Source: Staphylococcus equorum
GTDB taxonomy: Bacteria > Bacillota > Bacilli > Staphylococcales > Staphylococcaceae
Length of the DNA stretch: 64,000 nt
Direction: 5' to 3'
NCBI RefSeq assembly: GCF_001747895.1
Contig: NZ_LNNB01000031.1
Coordinates: forward strand, 19,151 to 83,150
Shown here: in pieces, positions 34,418 through 44,130 of the stretch
How the letters are laid out: each line of letters begins with the position of its first letter
Numbering within the stretch: position 1 is the stretch's first letter
Made by a program: the position numbers and the translations under genes
The notes under the pieces: model-generated
What the model was told of the DNA's origin: nothing
Database searches by the model: none
Seen by the model: only the letters and a program-made list of their open reading frames with translations

Positions 34418-35534
34418 TGTCATAATCATTGGCTCCGGTGTAATGGGTATGTCAATCGCAAGAGAATTAAGTAAATCAGATATCAAAATTGCTGTGATAG
34501 ATCGTGATATACCAGGGAAACATGCTTCATTTAAAGCTGGAGGAATGCTTGGTGCTCAAAATGAATTTACTGAAGACAGTGATTTGTTTCATATAGCGCG
34601 AGAGGCTCAAGAAATGTTCGAGCCACTGAGGGATAGTTTGCTAGATGAAGTAGGCCTAGATATTGAATATCTGGATAGTGGTTTAATTAAACTCGCAAGT
34701 AGTATTGATGATAACCCAAGTGTTGAAAAGCAATACAAATTTCTGCATCAATACAACCGAGCTGTGGAATTATTGCCTGCAAAGTCACTGAAACAAAGAA
34801 CGAATGGCAACGTAATATCAGACAATTTATCCGCGATGTATATACCGAATGATAATCAAATCAATGCCAATAAATACACGAAAGCATTATTAAAATCGTT
34901 AGAACAACGGGGCATTCACCGTATTTACAACACAGAAGTTAGTGAAATAACACCATTAAATCCAGGCTATCGTGTGGTAACCCATACAGATGTGTTAACT
35001 GCAGAAAAGGTAGTGGTCGCTGGAGGAGCTTGGAGTGGGAAATTATTGCGCCGCTACATGCCAAACAGTAGTGTTACAGGAGTTAAAGGTGAAGTGTTAC
35101 TTGTAGAGCATCCCAATCTGTCTTTAGAAACAACGTTATTTACTACAAATGGTTGTTACGTTGTTCCGAAAATGAAAAATCGTTATTTAATCGGCGCTAC
35201 AAGTTACTTTGATGATTATTCAGTAGGCGTCTCGCAATTAGGGAAAAAATGGTTGTTACAACAGGCTACGACGCATATTCCTAAATTAAGAGCAGGTAAA
35301 TTAATCAATCAATGGTCAGGTGTTAGACCTTATACCTCAGGTGAAAAACCCATTATGGATGAAGTAGCTAAGCATTTATTTATTATTTCAGGACATTATC
35401 GCAATGGCATTTTATTATCACCTTACGTTGGAAAATGGATGAGCAATTGGATTCAGTATGATCGTAAGCCGGAACAATTTGCAGATTTTATAAGTGAAAG
35501 GGGTAAGACCAATGAAGTGCATTATAAATGGTGA
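34410..35534 (+). CDS. thiO: Glycine oxidase ThiO
   Basis: A 374-residue FAD-dependent oxidase making iminoglycine (dehydroglycine) for thiazole synthesis. The dinucleotide-binding motif is IIGSGVMGMSIARELSKSD at the N terminus; FKAGGMLGAQNE, VVVAGGAWSGKLLR and a C-terminal GHYRNGILLSPYVGKWM match the DAO/ThiO fold. AAGGAGG lies upstream within tenI. The 3' end overlaps thiS by 23 bases. Use of oxygen by ThiO instead of ThiH fits an aerobic staphylococcus. Confidence 0.93.
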   Translation: MYDVIIIGSGVMGMSIARELSKSDIKIAVIDRDIPGKHASFKAGGMLGAQNEFTEDSDLFHIAREAQEMFEPLRDSLLDEVGLDIEYLDSGLIKLASSIDDNPSVEKQYKFLHQYNRAVELLPAKSLKQRTNGNVISDNLSAMYIPNDNQINANKYTKALLKSLEQRGIHRIYNTEVSEITPLNPGYRVVTHTDVLTAEKVVVAGGAWSGKLLRRYMPNSSVTGVKGEVLLVEHPNLSLETTLFTTNGCYVVPKMKNRYLIGATSYFDDYSVGVSQLGKKWLLQQATTHIPKLRAGKLINQWSGVRPYTSGEKPIMDEVAKHLFIISGHYRNGILLSPYVGKWMSNWIQYDRKPEQFADFISERGKTNEVHYKW

Positions 35535-35712
35535 CAACTTTAATTTTGATAAGGTATTAAGTATTCAGGAAGTGATTCAAGAACTAGATTTGGATGAGAC
35601 GCGTATGATTGTGGAACATAATGACCAATTAATTCAGCGTGAACAATTTTCAAAGCAAAAGGTTACGGATGAAGATCGTTTGGAATTATTAGAATTTGTA
35701 GGAGGCGGATAA
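35512..35712 (+). CDS. thiS: Sulfur carrier protein ThiS
   Basis: A 66-residue ubiquitin-fold carrier beginning [12 protein letters not shown] and ending FVGGG. The terminal Gly-Gly is adenylated by ThiF and then carries sulfur as a thiocarboxylate to ThiG. The frame opens six codons earlier, but AAAGGGG just upstream supports the ATG at 35512. It sits inside the conserved order thiO-thiS-thiG-thiF. Confidence 0.93.
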   Translation: MKCIINGDNFNFDKVLSIQEVIQELDLDETRMIVEHNDQLIQREQFSKQKVTDEDRLELLEFVGGG

Positions 35713-35713
35713 C

Positions 35714-36481
35714 ATGTTCAATATAGGCGAATTTAAGTTGAATTCAAGATTATTATTAGGTACAGGGAAATTTGATAGTGAAGCGATACAAACGGAAGCA
35801 ATCGAGGCGTCCGGGACAGAGGTTTTGACCTTTGCAGTACGTCGAATGAATTTATACGATAAAAATTTACCCAATCCATTAGCGAAAGTAGACTTAACTA
35901 AATTCATTACTTTTCCTAATACTGCAGGTGCAAAATCAGCAGAAGAAGCAGTCCGCATAGCTGAAATCGCAAATCATGCAGGTGTCTGTGACATGATTAA
36001 AGTAGAAGTTATAGGAGACGATGAAACATTATTGCCCGACCCGTTAGAAACGTATAAAGCTTGTGAAATCTTGTTAGATAAAGGTTATACAGTTTGTCCT
36101 TATATTTCTAATGATGTGGTATTAGCAAAACGATTAGAAGATTTAGGTGTGCATGCCATTATGCCACTCGCATCACCGATAGGCACGGGCAGAGGTATTA
36201 ATAATCCTTTGAATTTACGTTATATTATCGAAAAAGTAAATGTTCCTGTCATAGTTGATGCGGGTATCGGTTCTCCTAAAGATGCCTGTCATGCAATGGA
36301 ACTCGGTGCAGATGGTATCCTACTTAATACGGCAATATCTAGTGCACAAAATCCAGTGAAAATGGCCGAAGCAATGAAATTAGGTATTAATGCAGGTAGG
36401 TTGAGTTATGAAGCGGGAAGAATACCAGTGAAATACACAGCACAAGCTTCGAGCCCTACTAAAGGTATAGGATTCCTATGA
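35714..36481 (+). CDS. thiG: Thiazole synthase ThiG
   Basis: A 255-residue TIM-barrel enzyme joining deoxyxylulose 5-phosphate, ThiS thiocarboxylate and dehydroglycine into the thiazole ring. Seen: [10 protein letters not shown], the Schiff-base region [53 protein letters not shown] and [15 protein letters not shown]. Its ATG is one base past the thiS stop, with GGAGG inside the end of thiS; its stop overlaps thiF (ATGA). Confidence 0.96.
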   Translation: MFNIGEFKLNSRLLLGTGKFDSEAIQTEAIEASGTEVLTFAVRRMNLYDKNLPNPLAKVDLTKFITFPNTAGAKSAEEAVRIAEIANHAGVCDMIKVEVIGDDETLLPDPLETYKACEILLDKGYTVCPYISNDVVLAKRLEDLGVHAIMPLASPIGTGRGINNPLNLRYIIEKVNVPVIVDAGIGSPKDACHAMELGADGILLNTAISSAQNPVKMAEAMKLGINAGRLSYEAGRIPVKYTAQASSPTKGIGFL

Positions 36482-37479
36482 CACAACGCTATGATCGACA
36501 AATGCGTTATGAAGCATTTGGTAAATATGGACAAGCACAATTGCAACAGATACATGTCATGATCATGGGCGCAGGTGCGCTTGGAAGCCAATGTGCAGAG
36601 CTGTTAACTCGAATGGGTGTTGGTCAGCTCACTATTATCGATATGGATATTGTAGAACAATCCAATTTACACAGACAGGCTACTTATGTTGAAGCAGATG
36701 CCACGCAAATGCTGCCTAAAGTAGAAGCGTTAAAAATGCACCTTGGACAAATTAATAGTGAAGTTCAAGTACAGGCGTTATATCAAGAGATTACAAATAC
36801 AAATATTGAAGTATTACTCTGTCAACATCAACCTGACATTGTTCTAGATGGAATGGATCATTTTGCGATTAGATATTTGATTAATGAAGTTTGTCATAAA
36901 TTAGGTGTGCCATGGATTTATGGTGCAGCTGTAGGCAGTAAGGGCACAGTATATGCCATTGATTATCAGGGGCCATGCTTAAAATGTATGCTTAGTACAA
37001 CGCCATCTACAGGGGAAAGTTGCGCAATAAATGGTGTGCTTCCTCCAGTGATTCACCAAGTGGCAAGCATGGAAGTCTCAGAGTTATTAAGGTGGCTGTC
37101 TGGAAAAGGTTTTTCTAAAAAATTAACAACGATGGATTGCTTTACGATGCAATATAAAACACTCAATATAGATTCATTAAAAAATAGTAACTGCCCTATC
37201 TGTAACGAAGGAAATTATGAATATCTCAACATGGCTCAACCAAATTCTATTGAAAAACAGTGCGGTAATGTATTTCTACTGAGATTTACTCCTCAAATAT
37301 TTAAATATACAGATTTACTTCCAGTGAAAGTTATGAAAAGTAATCATTTCGCTAAAATGATATCTTATCGAGATTATCAAATAACGCTATTTAAAGACGG
37401 CAGAATGAACGTGTATGGTATTGAAAATGAAGGCCAAGCAGTAGCATTATATGAAGAATTTCTAAAATGCTTAAAGTGA
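36478..37479 (+). CDS. thiF: ThiS adenylyltransferase ThiF
   Basis: A 333-residue E1-like enzyme that adenylates the ThiS C terminus. The ATP-binding [20 protein letters not shown], the metal-binding [27 protein letters not shown] and zinc cysteines in CLKCML and CPIC are visible. The region after about residue 250 is more divergent than in MoeB-like proteins and may be specific to this ThiF group. Last gene of the TPP-controlled unit. MoeB is the alternative, disfavoured by context. Confidence 0.93.
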   Translation: MTQRYDRQMRYEAFGKYGQAQLQQIHVMIMGAGALGSQCAELLTRMGVGQLTIIDMDIVEQSNLHRQATYVEADATQMLPKVEALKMHLGQINSEVQVQALYQEITNTNIEVLLCQHQPDIVLDGMDHFAIRYLINEVCHKLGVPWIYGAAVGSKGTVYAIDYQGPCLKCMLSTTPSTGESCAINGVLPPVIHQVASMEVSELLRWLSGKGFSKKLTTMDCFTMQYKTLNIDSLKNSNCPICNEGNYEYLNMAQPNSIEKQCGNVFLLRFTPQIFKYTDLLPVKVMKSNHFAKMISYRDYQITLFKDGRMNVYGIENEGQAVALYEEFLKCLK

Positions 37480-37576
37480 TAAATGAGCTAATGCATTTAT
37501 TGCAAAAACAAACTAAAGTTCATGAAATGTTTAAAAATATATGACAAATTCGTTAACGTAGATGTTCATATTTGAA

Positions 37577-37624
37577 TCGCTATATATAGTGTTATAAATT
37601 AAAATAAAACACAATATATAGTGA
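37577..37624 (+). promoter_or_regulatory. Two NrdR boxes upstream of nrdDG
   Basis: TCGCTATATATAGTGT (37577-37592) and ACACAATATATAGTGA (37609-37624) match the NrdR box consensus acaCwAtATaTwgtgt; their starts are 32 bp apart, close to three helical turns. Tandem boxes with this spacing are typical of ribonucleotide reductase genes, which NrdR represses in response to dATP and ATP. Confidence 0.9.
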
Positions 37625-37635
37625 AGAGGGATAAT

Positions 37636-39486
37636 ATGAATAAACTTGAAACGAATTTAAAAAATCTTATTACTAAAGATCCTACAGTAGTTAATGAAAA
37701 TGCCAATAAAGATAGTTCTACTTTTTCAACAATGAGGGATTTAACAGCGGGGGTCGTTTCTAAATCATATGCACTGGACTATTTACTTCCAAGGCATGTG
37801 GCTGAAGCACATAAACAGGGAGATATTCATTTTCATGATCTAGATTATCATCCTTTTCAACCGCTAACGAATTGTTGCTTAATTGATGCTGAAAGTATGC
37901 TAGAAGATGGTTTTCAAATAGGTAACGCAACAGTGACTTCACCGAAATCGATTCAAACAGCATCTGCGCAGTTAGTACAGATTATTGCGAATGTATCGAG
38001 TAGTCAGTATGGTGGTTGCACGATTGATAGAGTAGATGAATTGTTAAGTAAGTACGCTCAATTTAATGAGCAAAAACACCGCAAAGTTGCAGAAAAATTT
38101 GTGAATGCAGCGGATATTGATACATATGTGGATAATCAAGTGACACAAGATATAGGTGATGCTATTGAGAGCTTAGAGTATGAAATAAATACTTTATATA
38201 CATCTAATGGACAGACGCCATTTGTAACACTTGGTTTTGGACTCGGTATAGATAAATATAGCCGTAAGATTCAGCAAGCAATTTTTCAAACGCGTATTAA
38301 AGGCTTAGGTAAAGACCGCATTACCGCAATTTTTCCTAAATTAGTATTTTCCATTAAAAAAGGCGTGAATTTCAGTGAATCAGATCCTAATTATGACATT
38401 AAACAACTTGCTTTAGAATGTTCTACAAAGCGTATGTACCCAGATATTTTAAATTATGATAAAACTGTGGAATTGCTAGGTGATTTCAAAGCGCCGATGG
38501 GATGCCGTTCATTTTTACCAGCATGGAAAAATGAAGCAGGTGAATATGAAAATAATGGTAGATGTAATCTTGGAGTAGTAACACTCAATGTACCACGTAT
38601 TGCATTAGAATCTGATGGTGATATAGAACTATTTTGGAAATTATTCCATGAACGTATGAATATCATGCATGATGCGTTAGTGTATCGTTTAGAGCGAATA
38701 ACAGAAGCAACACCTGATAATGCTCCTATTTTATATAAAAATGGCGCATTTAAGCATCGCTTAACAGACAATGATAATGTGATGGACCTATTTAAAGGTC
38801 AACGTGCAACATTATCTATGGGTTATATCGGTTTATATGAAGCGGCTACAGTATTCTTTGGTCCGAATTGGGAAAGTAAATCCAAAGGTAAAGCATTTAC
38901 GTTAGCTATTTTAAAAGCTATGAAAATTTATCAACTGCGTTGGACAGACAAATACGATGTGTGGTTCAGCATCTATAGTACACCGAGCGAATCTTTAACA
39001 GATAGATTTTGCAGATTAGATCGAGAAAAATTTGGGGATGTTGCTGATATTACAGATAAAGGTTACTACCAAAATTCATTCCATTATGATGTACGTAAAG
39101 ATATTACACCATTTAAGAAAATTGATTTTGAAAAAGATTATCCTGTGTATGCAAGCGGTGGGTATATTCACTATTGCGAATATCCAAAGCTCAATCATAA
39201 TTTGAAAGCTTTGGAAGCGGTGTGGGATTATTCCTATGACAAGGTGAGTTATCTAGGGACGAATATTCCTATCGACCATTGTCGTAAATGTGATTTTAAA
39301 GGAGATTTCAAAACAACAGCTAAAGGTTATCAATGTCCTGAATGTAGTAATGATGACCCAACAACTGTAGATGTCGTTAAACGAACTTGCGGTTATTTAG
39401 GCAATCCTGTACAACGCCCGACAATTGAAGGTCGTCATAAAGAAATGTGTGCACGCGTTAAACACTTGAAAGATACGACATTATGA
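37636..39486 (+). CDS. nrdD: Anaerobic (class III) ribonucleoside-triphosphate reductase
   Basis: A 616-residue glycyl-radical enzyme making deoxyribonucleotides without oxygen. The radical glycine is G586 in RTCGYLGNP; zinc-site cysteines are C549, C552, C567 and C570 (CRKC, CPEC). There is no N-terminal ATP-cone domain, giving the short form. AGAGGG precedes the ATG at 37636; an in-frame GTG at 37621 lies inside the NrdR box and is rejected. It overlaps nrdG by 4 bases and needs NrdG for activation. Confidence 0.95.
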   Translation: MNKLETNLKNLITKDPTVVNENANKDSSTFSTMRDLTAGVVSKSYALDYLLPRHVAEAHKQGDIHFHDLDYHPFQPLTNCCLIDAESMLEDGFQIGNATVTSPKSIQTASAQLVQIIANVSSSQYGGCTIDRVDELLSKYAQFNEQKHRKVAEKFVNAADIDTYVDNQVTQDIGDAIESLEYEINTLYTSNGQTPFVTLGFGLGIDKYSRKIQQAIFQTRIKGLGKDRITAIFPKLVFSIKKGVNFSESDPNYDIKQLALECSTKRMYPDILNYDKTVELLGDFKAPMGCRSFLPAWKNEAGEYENNGRCNLGVVTLNVPRIALESDGDIELFWKLFHERMNIMHDALVYRLERITEATPDNAPILYKNGAFKHRLTDNDNVMDLFKGQRATLSMGYIGLYEAATVFFGPNWESKSKGKAFTLAILKAMKIYQLRWTDKYDVWFSIYSTPSESLTDRFCRLDREKFGDVADITDKGYYQNSFHYDVRKDITPFKKIDFEKDYPVYASGGYIHYCEYPKLNHNLKALEAVWDYSYDKVSYLGTNIPIDHCRKCDFKGDFKTTAKGYQCPECSNDDPTTVDVVKRTCGYLGNPVQRPTIEGRHKEMCARVKHLKDTTL

Positions 39487-40019
39487 AAATCTTAGAAATT
39501 ACTAAGGGACAAGGTTACATTGCTAAAATAGAAGCACAGAGCTTTGTTGATGGCGAAGGGGTGAGATGCAGTATGTATGTTTCTGGTTGTCCTTTTGCTT
39601 GTAAAAATTGCTATAACAAAGCTGCTCAAAACTTTAGATACGGAGAGCGTTTTAATGACTCGATTTTAGAAGAAATTATGAATTATTGCGAACCAGATTA
39701 TATTTCAGGTTTAAGCATTTTAGGTGGCGAACCTTTCTGTAATGTAGATATTACTTTAAAATGTGCCCAAGTATTGAGACAACGTTTTGGTAATTCCAAA
39801 TCGTTATGGGTATGGACAGGATTTTTATATGAATATTTAGTTCAAGATACTGCTGAGAGAAGGGCATTACTTGAGCTCATCGATGTATTAGTAGATGGGC
39901 CTTTTATCAATCATTTGTTTCAACCGAACTTACCTTATAAAGGTTCATTAAATCAACGCATTATTGATGTACCAACTTCATTGAGCACAGGCAAACGATG
40001 CGAATATATTACGAATTAA
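39483..40019 (+). CDS. nrdG: Anaerobic ribonucleotide reductase activating protein
   Basis: A 178-residue radical-SAM activase. The iron-sulfur cluster motif is CPFACKNC (C-x3-C-x2-C), followed by ISGLSILGGEPF, which binds SAM, and VLVDGPFI. It generates the glycyl radical on NrdD. Translational coupling through an ATGA overlap ensures balanced synthesis. No clear terminator follows; the 150-base gap to the next gene shows only weak structures. Confidence 0.95.
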   Translation: MKILEITKGQGYIAKIEAQSFVDGEGVRCSMYVSGCPFACKNCYNKAAQNFRYGERFNDSILEEIMNYCEPDYISGLSILGGEPFCNVDITLKCAQVLRQRFGNSKSLWVWTGFLYEYLVQDTAERRALLELIDVLVDGPFINHLFQPNLPYKGSLNQRIIDVPTSLSTGKRCEYITN

Positions 40020-40169
40020 AAAAGAACTTAGTTTTTAATATTTTAACTCGGTTACGCAAGCGAATTAGTATTAATATAGTAAGAAGTTTTCTAATATAGA
40101 GAAGAACAAGAAACTGAATGTAATCACTATAGATAGAGATTGAGCATAGCGTAAAGGAGTAGATTATGA

Positions 40170-41153
40170 ATGTGTACAGGATTTTCATTCTTATCAAAAA
40201 GTAACCAGGCGATTTTAGGACGAACAATGGATTTTGTCTATCATTTGGACGGACAACCCGCAGTACAACCACGTCATTTTTATTGGGAATCGCGTGTTGG
40301 ATATAAAGGTGAGACGTTGTATGGTTTTATCGGAGCAGGCAGTGATATGGCAGGCTTTGTGTTTGGAGACGGCGTGAATGAACACGGCGTGGGCGCTTCC
40401 GTACAGTACTTTAGAGGTTATGCATCGTATGCTTCTGAAGTACGAGAAGGCTTTATAAATATTAGCCAAAACGAAATTATTACGTGGATACTTGGCTATA
40501 ATAAAGATATTGAGGATTTAATCGAAAATGCTAAATCAGTCAATGTGGTAGCGCATGTAGTAAACGAGATTGCAGAAGTTCCACCACTGCATTATCACAT
40601 TTCTGATGATACAGGCAGATCTGTCGAGCTTACTTTTCAAGATGGTCGTGTCATCATAAATGAAAACCCAATCGGTGTATTAACGAATAATCCAGATTTA
40701 AATTGGCACTATGAAAATTTAAGAAATTATACAAATATTACACCGCATAAACCACAGGAAAGTACATTTATGGGGCAACCGCTAAAATCCTTAGGAAATG
40801 AAGGGGGCACTTATGGGTTGCCAGGTGGCTATACAGCACCAGAGCGATTCGTGCGTACTGCATTTTTAAAAAATTATCTTATAAACAGTGACAAACCTGA
40901 GTATGATGTATTAGATGCTTTCAAATTATTAGATGGCATTAGTATTCCTAAAGGGGCTGTGCTTGATGAAAATGGAGAATTGCATTATACCCTTTACCAA
41001 ACTGTGTTCAATTTAACAACACGCACAATGTATGTTAAATGGTACGATACAAACCAAATAACTGAATTGCAATTAACTGAAGACCTCATCACAAAAAAAG
41101 ATATTATAGTTTTTGAAACAGCTAAAGGTTTAGTTACCAATAAATTGAATTAA
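40170..41153 (+). CDS. Choloylglycine hydrolase / penicillin V acylase family enzyme
   Basis: A 327-residue Ntn-hydrolase. The start MCTGF places the nucleophile C2 to be exposed after removal of Met; R18 and D21 in GRTMDF, VLTNNPDLNWH (oxyanion asparagine) and PERFVRTAF complete the family pattern. Members cleave amide bonds in bile salts, penicillin V or N-acyl homoserine lactones. No bile-related gene is nearby, so the natural substrate is open. AAAGGAG (40153-40159) supports the ATG at 40170. It is monocistronic and ends at a bidirectional terminator. Confidence 0.9.
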   Translation: MCTGFSFLSKSNQAILGRTMDFVYHLDGQPAVQPRHFYWESRVGYKGETLYGFIGAGSDMAGFVFGDGVNEHGVGASVQYFRGYASYASEVREGFINISQNEIITWILGYNKDIEDLIENAKSVNVVAHVVNEIAEVPPLHYHISDDTGRSVELTFQDGRVIINENPIGVLTNNPDLNWHYENLRNYTNITPHKPQESTFMGQPLKSLGNEGGTYGLPGGYTAPERFVRTAFLKNYLINSDKPEYDVLDAFKLLDGISIPKGAVLDENGELHYTLYQTVFNLTTRTMYVKWYDTNQITELQLTEDLITKKDIIVFETAKGLVTNKLN

Positions 41154-41189
41154 TAACACATTGATTATAATGATGAAAGATTAAAAAAT

Positions 41190-41229
41190 ACGGAGAGACG
41201 ATGATATTTATCGTTTCTCCGTATTTTTA
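41190..41229. terminator. Bidirectional terminator
   Basis: A stem of 11-12 bp (TACGGAGAGACGAT with ATCGTTTCTCCGTA) has A-run and T-run on its two sides and lies between convergent genes. Confidence 0.93.
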
Positions 41230-41294
41230 TAAAAACACAACAATTTTATAATTAAAAATTAGCGTACTTAAGTTTAATTCGTGAAATTCACACA

Positions 41295-41861
41295 TTAAAA
41301 GTCATACTGGTCATTTTCTTCTTCTATTATTTGTGAATACACTTTGGCGACGCGTAATGTTGATGTTGCTAATTCATCTATTCTAAATAAGATATCATCA
41401 TTTACAATCGTACCTTGTGAGAAATCACGTTCTTCTATAAAGACATAAGTTTGAATAATGTGTGCCTTCATATAACCTAATATTGGTTTTAATTGTGTTT
41501 CAGGAATTAAATAATGCTTAGGCGAACCGGCCGTGGCTATGATTCCGATAACTTTATCTCTAAAAGCGTTAACAGGAAGTAGATCAAATACGTTTTTTAA
41601 AGTGCCAGGAATTGAAGCTTGGAATATTGGGAAACCAATAAAAATAATATCGGCTTGCATTAAGGTAGTAGTGAATTCTAAAGTATCGCCTGAATAATCT
41701 AAATAATTGCGACCATCACTAAATGACAAATTCAAATTTTTTAAATCAAAAAATTGAATTTCATGTTCTTCATTTTGATGAGAAATTGCTTCGTTTAAAT
41801 ATGTCATAGCTGTACTTGTTTTTGAACCGACAGTTGAACCGGATAGAATTACGATCTTCAT
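41295..41861 (-). CDS. NADPH-dependent FMN reductase
   Basis: A 188-residue flavodoxin-like reductase: ILSGSTVGSKTSTAM binds the FMN phosphate and DIIFIGFPIFQASIPGTLKN is the second flavin loop, as in SsuE/YdhA-type FMN reductases. Gene order (10 bp after the luciferase-like monooxygenase in the same direction) makes it the likely supplier of reduced FMN to that enzyme. AGGTGAC precedes the ATG. The partner relation is inference; the family is clear. Confidence 0.87.
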   Translation of the reverse strand: MKIVILSGSTVGSKTSTAMTYLNEAISHQNEEHEIQFFDLKNLNLSFSDGRNYLDYSGDTLEFTTTLMQADIIFIGFPIFQASIPGTLKNVFDLLPVNAFRDKVIGIIATAGSPKHYLIPETQLKPILGYMKAHIIQTYVFIEERDFSQGTIVNDDILFRIDELATSTLRVAKVYSQIIEEENDQYDF

Positions 41862-41871
41862 ACTAAGTCAC

Positions 41872-42933
41872 CTACTTTTTCAGATGTTTTTTGACTCCAG
41901 GTATAATTTCATTACCGATAAGTTCGATGTTTTTCATAATTTTATCGAAAGGTACACCACCAAAATCAATTTGGGCCATAAACCTTTGATGATTATATAG
42001 TTCATGTTGGTAAAGTATTTTTTCAATGATTTGCTGAGGGCTTCCTACCATTAGGGCATCTCTATAATCAGGTGTATTTGCAAATTGTTGTTTTGGATAA
42101 CCAGTACCTCTTATAAACGACATACCGACATTAATATGAGGGTAAAATTCACGTAAAGCTGCTTGGGTTGTATCAGCAGTATAGAATAAACTTGCTGTAG
42201 AAACAGGTAATGCTTCTGCAGAATTGTCAAAGCCATATTCTTTGGCAGTTAAACGGTATTCGTCTATAGCATTTTTAAATGCCATTGCTGGACCACCTAA
42301 AGTTGTAATCATCATTGGAATACCTTGACGACCAGCCTTGATGGCACTAGCAGCAGGGCCACCTACCGCTCTCCAAATGGGTAACACATTATCAACAGGC
42401 CTTGGATAAATTTCTATGTTATTTAAGTCAGGTCTGAACTTACCAGACCAAGTAATTTTATTTGTTTTATTAAGCTCTAAAAGTAAATTTAATTTCTCTT
42501 CATAAAGTTCGTCGTAGTCATTTAAATCTAAACCAAATAAATCAAATATACCAGTGCGTGATGCTCTTCCCGCTACGATTTCTGCGCGACCGTGAGAAAT
42601 AAGGTCTAGTGTTGCAAAGTCTTCAAAAACTCTAACTGGATCAGCTGCACTAATAATAGAGGATGAACTAGAGATTTTAATCGTATTTGTTGCTTGTGCG
42701 ATTGCACCTAAAATAACAGTGTGTGCCTGTGTAGTAAAATGTTCTTGATGGCTTTCACCAACGCCGAAAACATTGATACCTGCTTGTTCAGCTAATTGAC
42801 TCGCTTCGATTAATTCTTGTATACGTTTTTCAGAACTTACTTTTTCACCTTTATGAGGATTAAGTAAGTGGTCTCCAAGTGAATAAAGACCAAATTCTAA
42901 TGGGGTGTTTTCATTCATTTTTAATTTAGCCAT
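41872..42933 (-). CDS. LLM-class flavin-dependent monooxygenase
   Basis: A 353-residue luciferase-like TIM-barrel enzyme: EFGLYSLGDHL near the N terminus, FGVGESHQEHF, IKISSSSSIISAADPVRV, EIVAGRASRTGIFDLFG, PIWRAVGGPAASAIKAGR and a C-terminal MAQIDFGGVPFDKIMKNIEL. It should use FMNH2 and oxygen to hydroxylate or cleave a small organic compound. It lies between a flavin reductase and a ring-cleaving dioxygenase, a pair that suggests attack on an aromatic or quinone-like compound. Substrate unknown. Confidence 0.87.
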   Translation of the reverse strand: MAKLKMNENTPLEFGLYSLGDHLLNPHKGEKVSSEKRIQELIEASQLAEQAGINVFGVGESHQEHFTTQAHTVILGAIAQATNTIKISSSSSIISAADPVRVFEDFATLDLISHGRAEIVAGRASRTGIFDLFGLDLNDYDELYEEKLNLLLELNKTNKITWSGKFRPDLNNIEIYPRPVDNVLPIWRAVGGPAASAIKAGRQGIPMMITTLGGPAMAFKNAIDEYRLTAKEYGFDNSAEALPVSTASLFYTADTTQAALREFYPHINVGMSFIRGTGYPKQQFANTPDYRDALMVGSPQQIIEKILYQHELYNHQRFMAQIDFGGVPFDKIMKNIELIGNEIIPGVKKHLKK

Positions 42934-42946
42934 ATCGTATCATCCT

Positions 42947-43873
42947 TTATAAATCATGTAGTTTAGACTCTATTTCTGTTCTTTGGTTTTCCATAAAATC
43001 TGGCAAATTGAGTTGTTTTCCTAGGTTTTCAATATCTGTATCAACCGTGAATCCAGGTGAGGCAGTTGCAAATTCATACATAATACTATTATGTCGATAA
43101 TAAAGAGATTTGAAAAAGTAGCGGTCTATAATACCACTATTATTTCCTGGGTTATGATTGATTGTATTTAATACGGCTTCTAAATTTGAATCTTTTGGTG
43201 TGTTCACGGCGATATGATGTACATATCCTTGACCAGGACGCGCACGTTCCCCTTGTTGTTCAATAACTACAAAATCAGTATACAAACCTTCTTGATCTAA
43301 TGTCATAACTGTTTCGTCAGTGTCTTGACGAAGTGCGTAATTTAATTCGTTTTTTAAAAAATCGATTGTTGGTTGAGCTTTACGTACTCTAAGCTCAACG
43401 GGTCCCATACCTAATATTTGATGTTGTACAGGAACATCCGTATAAGGATTTTTTCTCCAAGTTGTGGGGATTTTATAATCATCGTTAACAAGCAATACGA
43501 TTTCTAGATTATCGACATCTTTAAATAATAGTGCTGGCTGATTTAAATATGTCATATCAGTTGTCGTAATATTAGCATCTGTAAGACGTGACTTGAAATA
43601 AGATAGTGCAGCTTCATTTGGAACAAGTAGTGATAAACGATGGATAGAATTTGTACCAGGACGATTCTTACCTACATTTGGAATTTCAAAAAAACTTAGT
43701 AACGTACCGACAGAGCCAATTTCATCACCGAAAAATAAGTGATACATAGTTGGATTATCTTGGTTCACAGATTTTTCAACCAAGCGTAATCCTAATATTT
43801 GAGTGTAGAAGTTTTTGTTTATTTGAGCATCTTTTGTATACATTGAAATGTGATGATGACCGACAATATTCAT
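42947..43873 (-). CDS. Ring-cleaving dioxygenase, MhqO-like (VOC family)
   Basis: A 308-residue protein made of two glyoxalase/bleomycin-resistance-type modules: GHHHISMYTKDAQINKNFYT (metal histidine), MYHLFFGDEIGSVGTLLSFF, then QHQILGMGPVELRV, GYVHHIAVNTPKD (second histidine) and MYEFATASPGF (metal glutamate). The architecture matches B. subtilis MhqO/MhqA hydroquinone-specific dioxygenases. It leads a three-gene minus-strand unit with a flavin monooxygenase and FMN reductase. No MhqR-type MarR gene is adjacent, so regulation is open; see the inverted repeat at 43946-43964. Confidence 0.88.
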   Translation of the reverse strand: MNIVGHHHISMYTKDAQINKNFYTQILGLRLVEKSVNQDNPTMYHLFFGDEIGSVGTLLSFFEIPNVGKNRPGTNSIHRLSLLVPNEAALSYFKSRLTDANITTTDMTYLNQPALLFKDVDNLEIVLLVNDDYKIPTTWRKNPYTDVPVQHQILGMGPVELRVRKAQPTIDFLKNELNYALRQDTDETVMTLDQEGLYTDFVVIEQQGERARPGQGYVHHIAVNTPKDSNLEAVLNTINHNPGNNSGIIDRYFFKSLYYRHNSIMYEFATASPGFTVDTDIENLGKQLNLPDFMENQRTEIESKLHDL

Positions 43874-43945
43874 ATGTGTACCCCCGCATTATGATAATTT
43901 CTAGTTTTAATACTCATTACCTATTTAAAAGGAAATAAACCAATG

Positions 43946-43964
43946 TAGTATAAAAAGTATACTA
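43946..43964. promoter_or_regulatory. Inverted repeat upstream of the dioxygenase operon
   Basis: TAGTATA-AAAAG-TATACTA is a perfect 7-5-7 inverted repeat about 75 bp before the MhqO-like start. It contains TATACT, which could be the -10 on the minus strand, and may be an operator overlapping the promoter. No regulator can be assigned. Confidence 0.5.
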
Positions 43965-44081
43965 GTTATCTATAATATATGTCGAAAGTGGAAAAAAAGC
44001 AATAACTGTGAACTATTATAAGTAATACATAGTTTTCATTTAATTATATTAGTTTTACAAATCTATAATTAGTCGAAATAA

Positions 44082-44126
44082 AAATAGGCATAGATACATT
44101 GAATTACTATGTATCTATGCCTATTT
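44082..44126. terminator. Terminator of the GntR gene
   Basis: An 18-bp perfect inverted repeat (AAATAGGCATAGATACAT and complement) with a 9-nt loop directly past the GntR gene; A/T-rich ends on both sides. Confidence 0.85.
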
Positions 44127-44130
44127 AATG

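Noticed and set aside
40009..40272. Minus-strand frame between nrdG and the choloylglycine hydrolase gene
   Set aside because: It overlaps the start of a well-supported gene and has no family resemblance or start signal.
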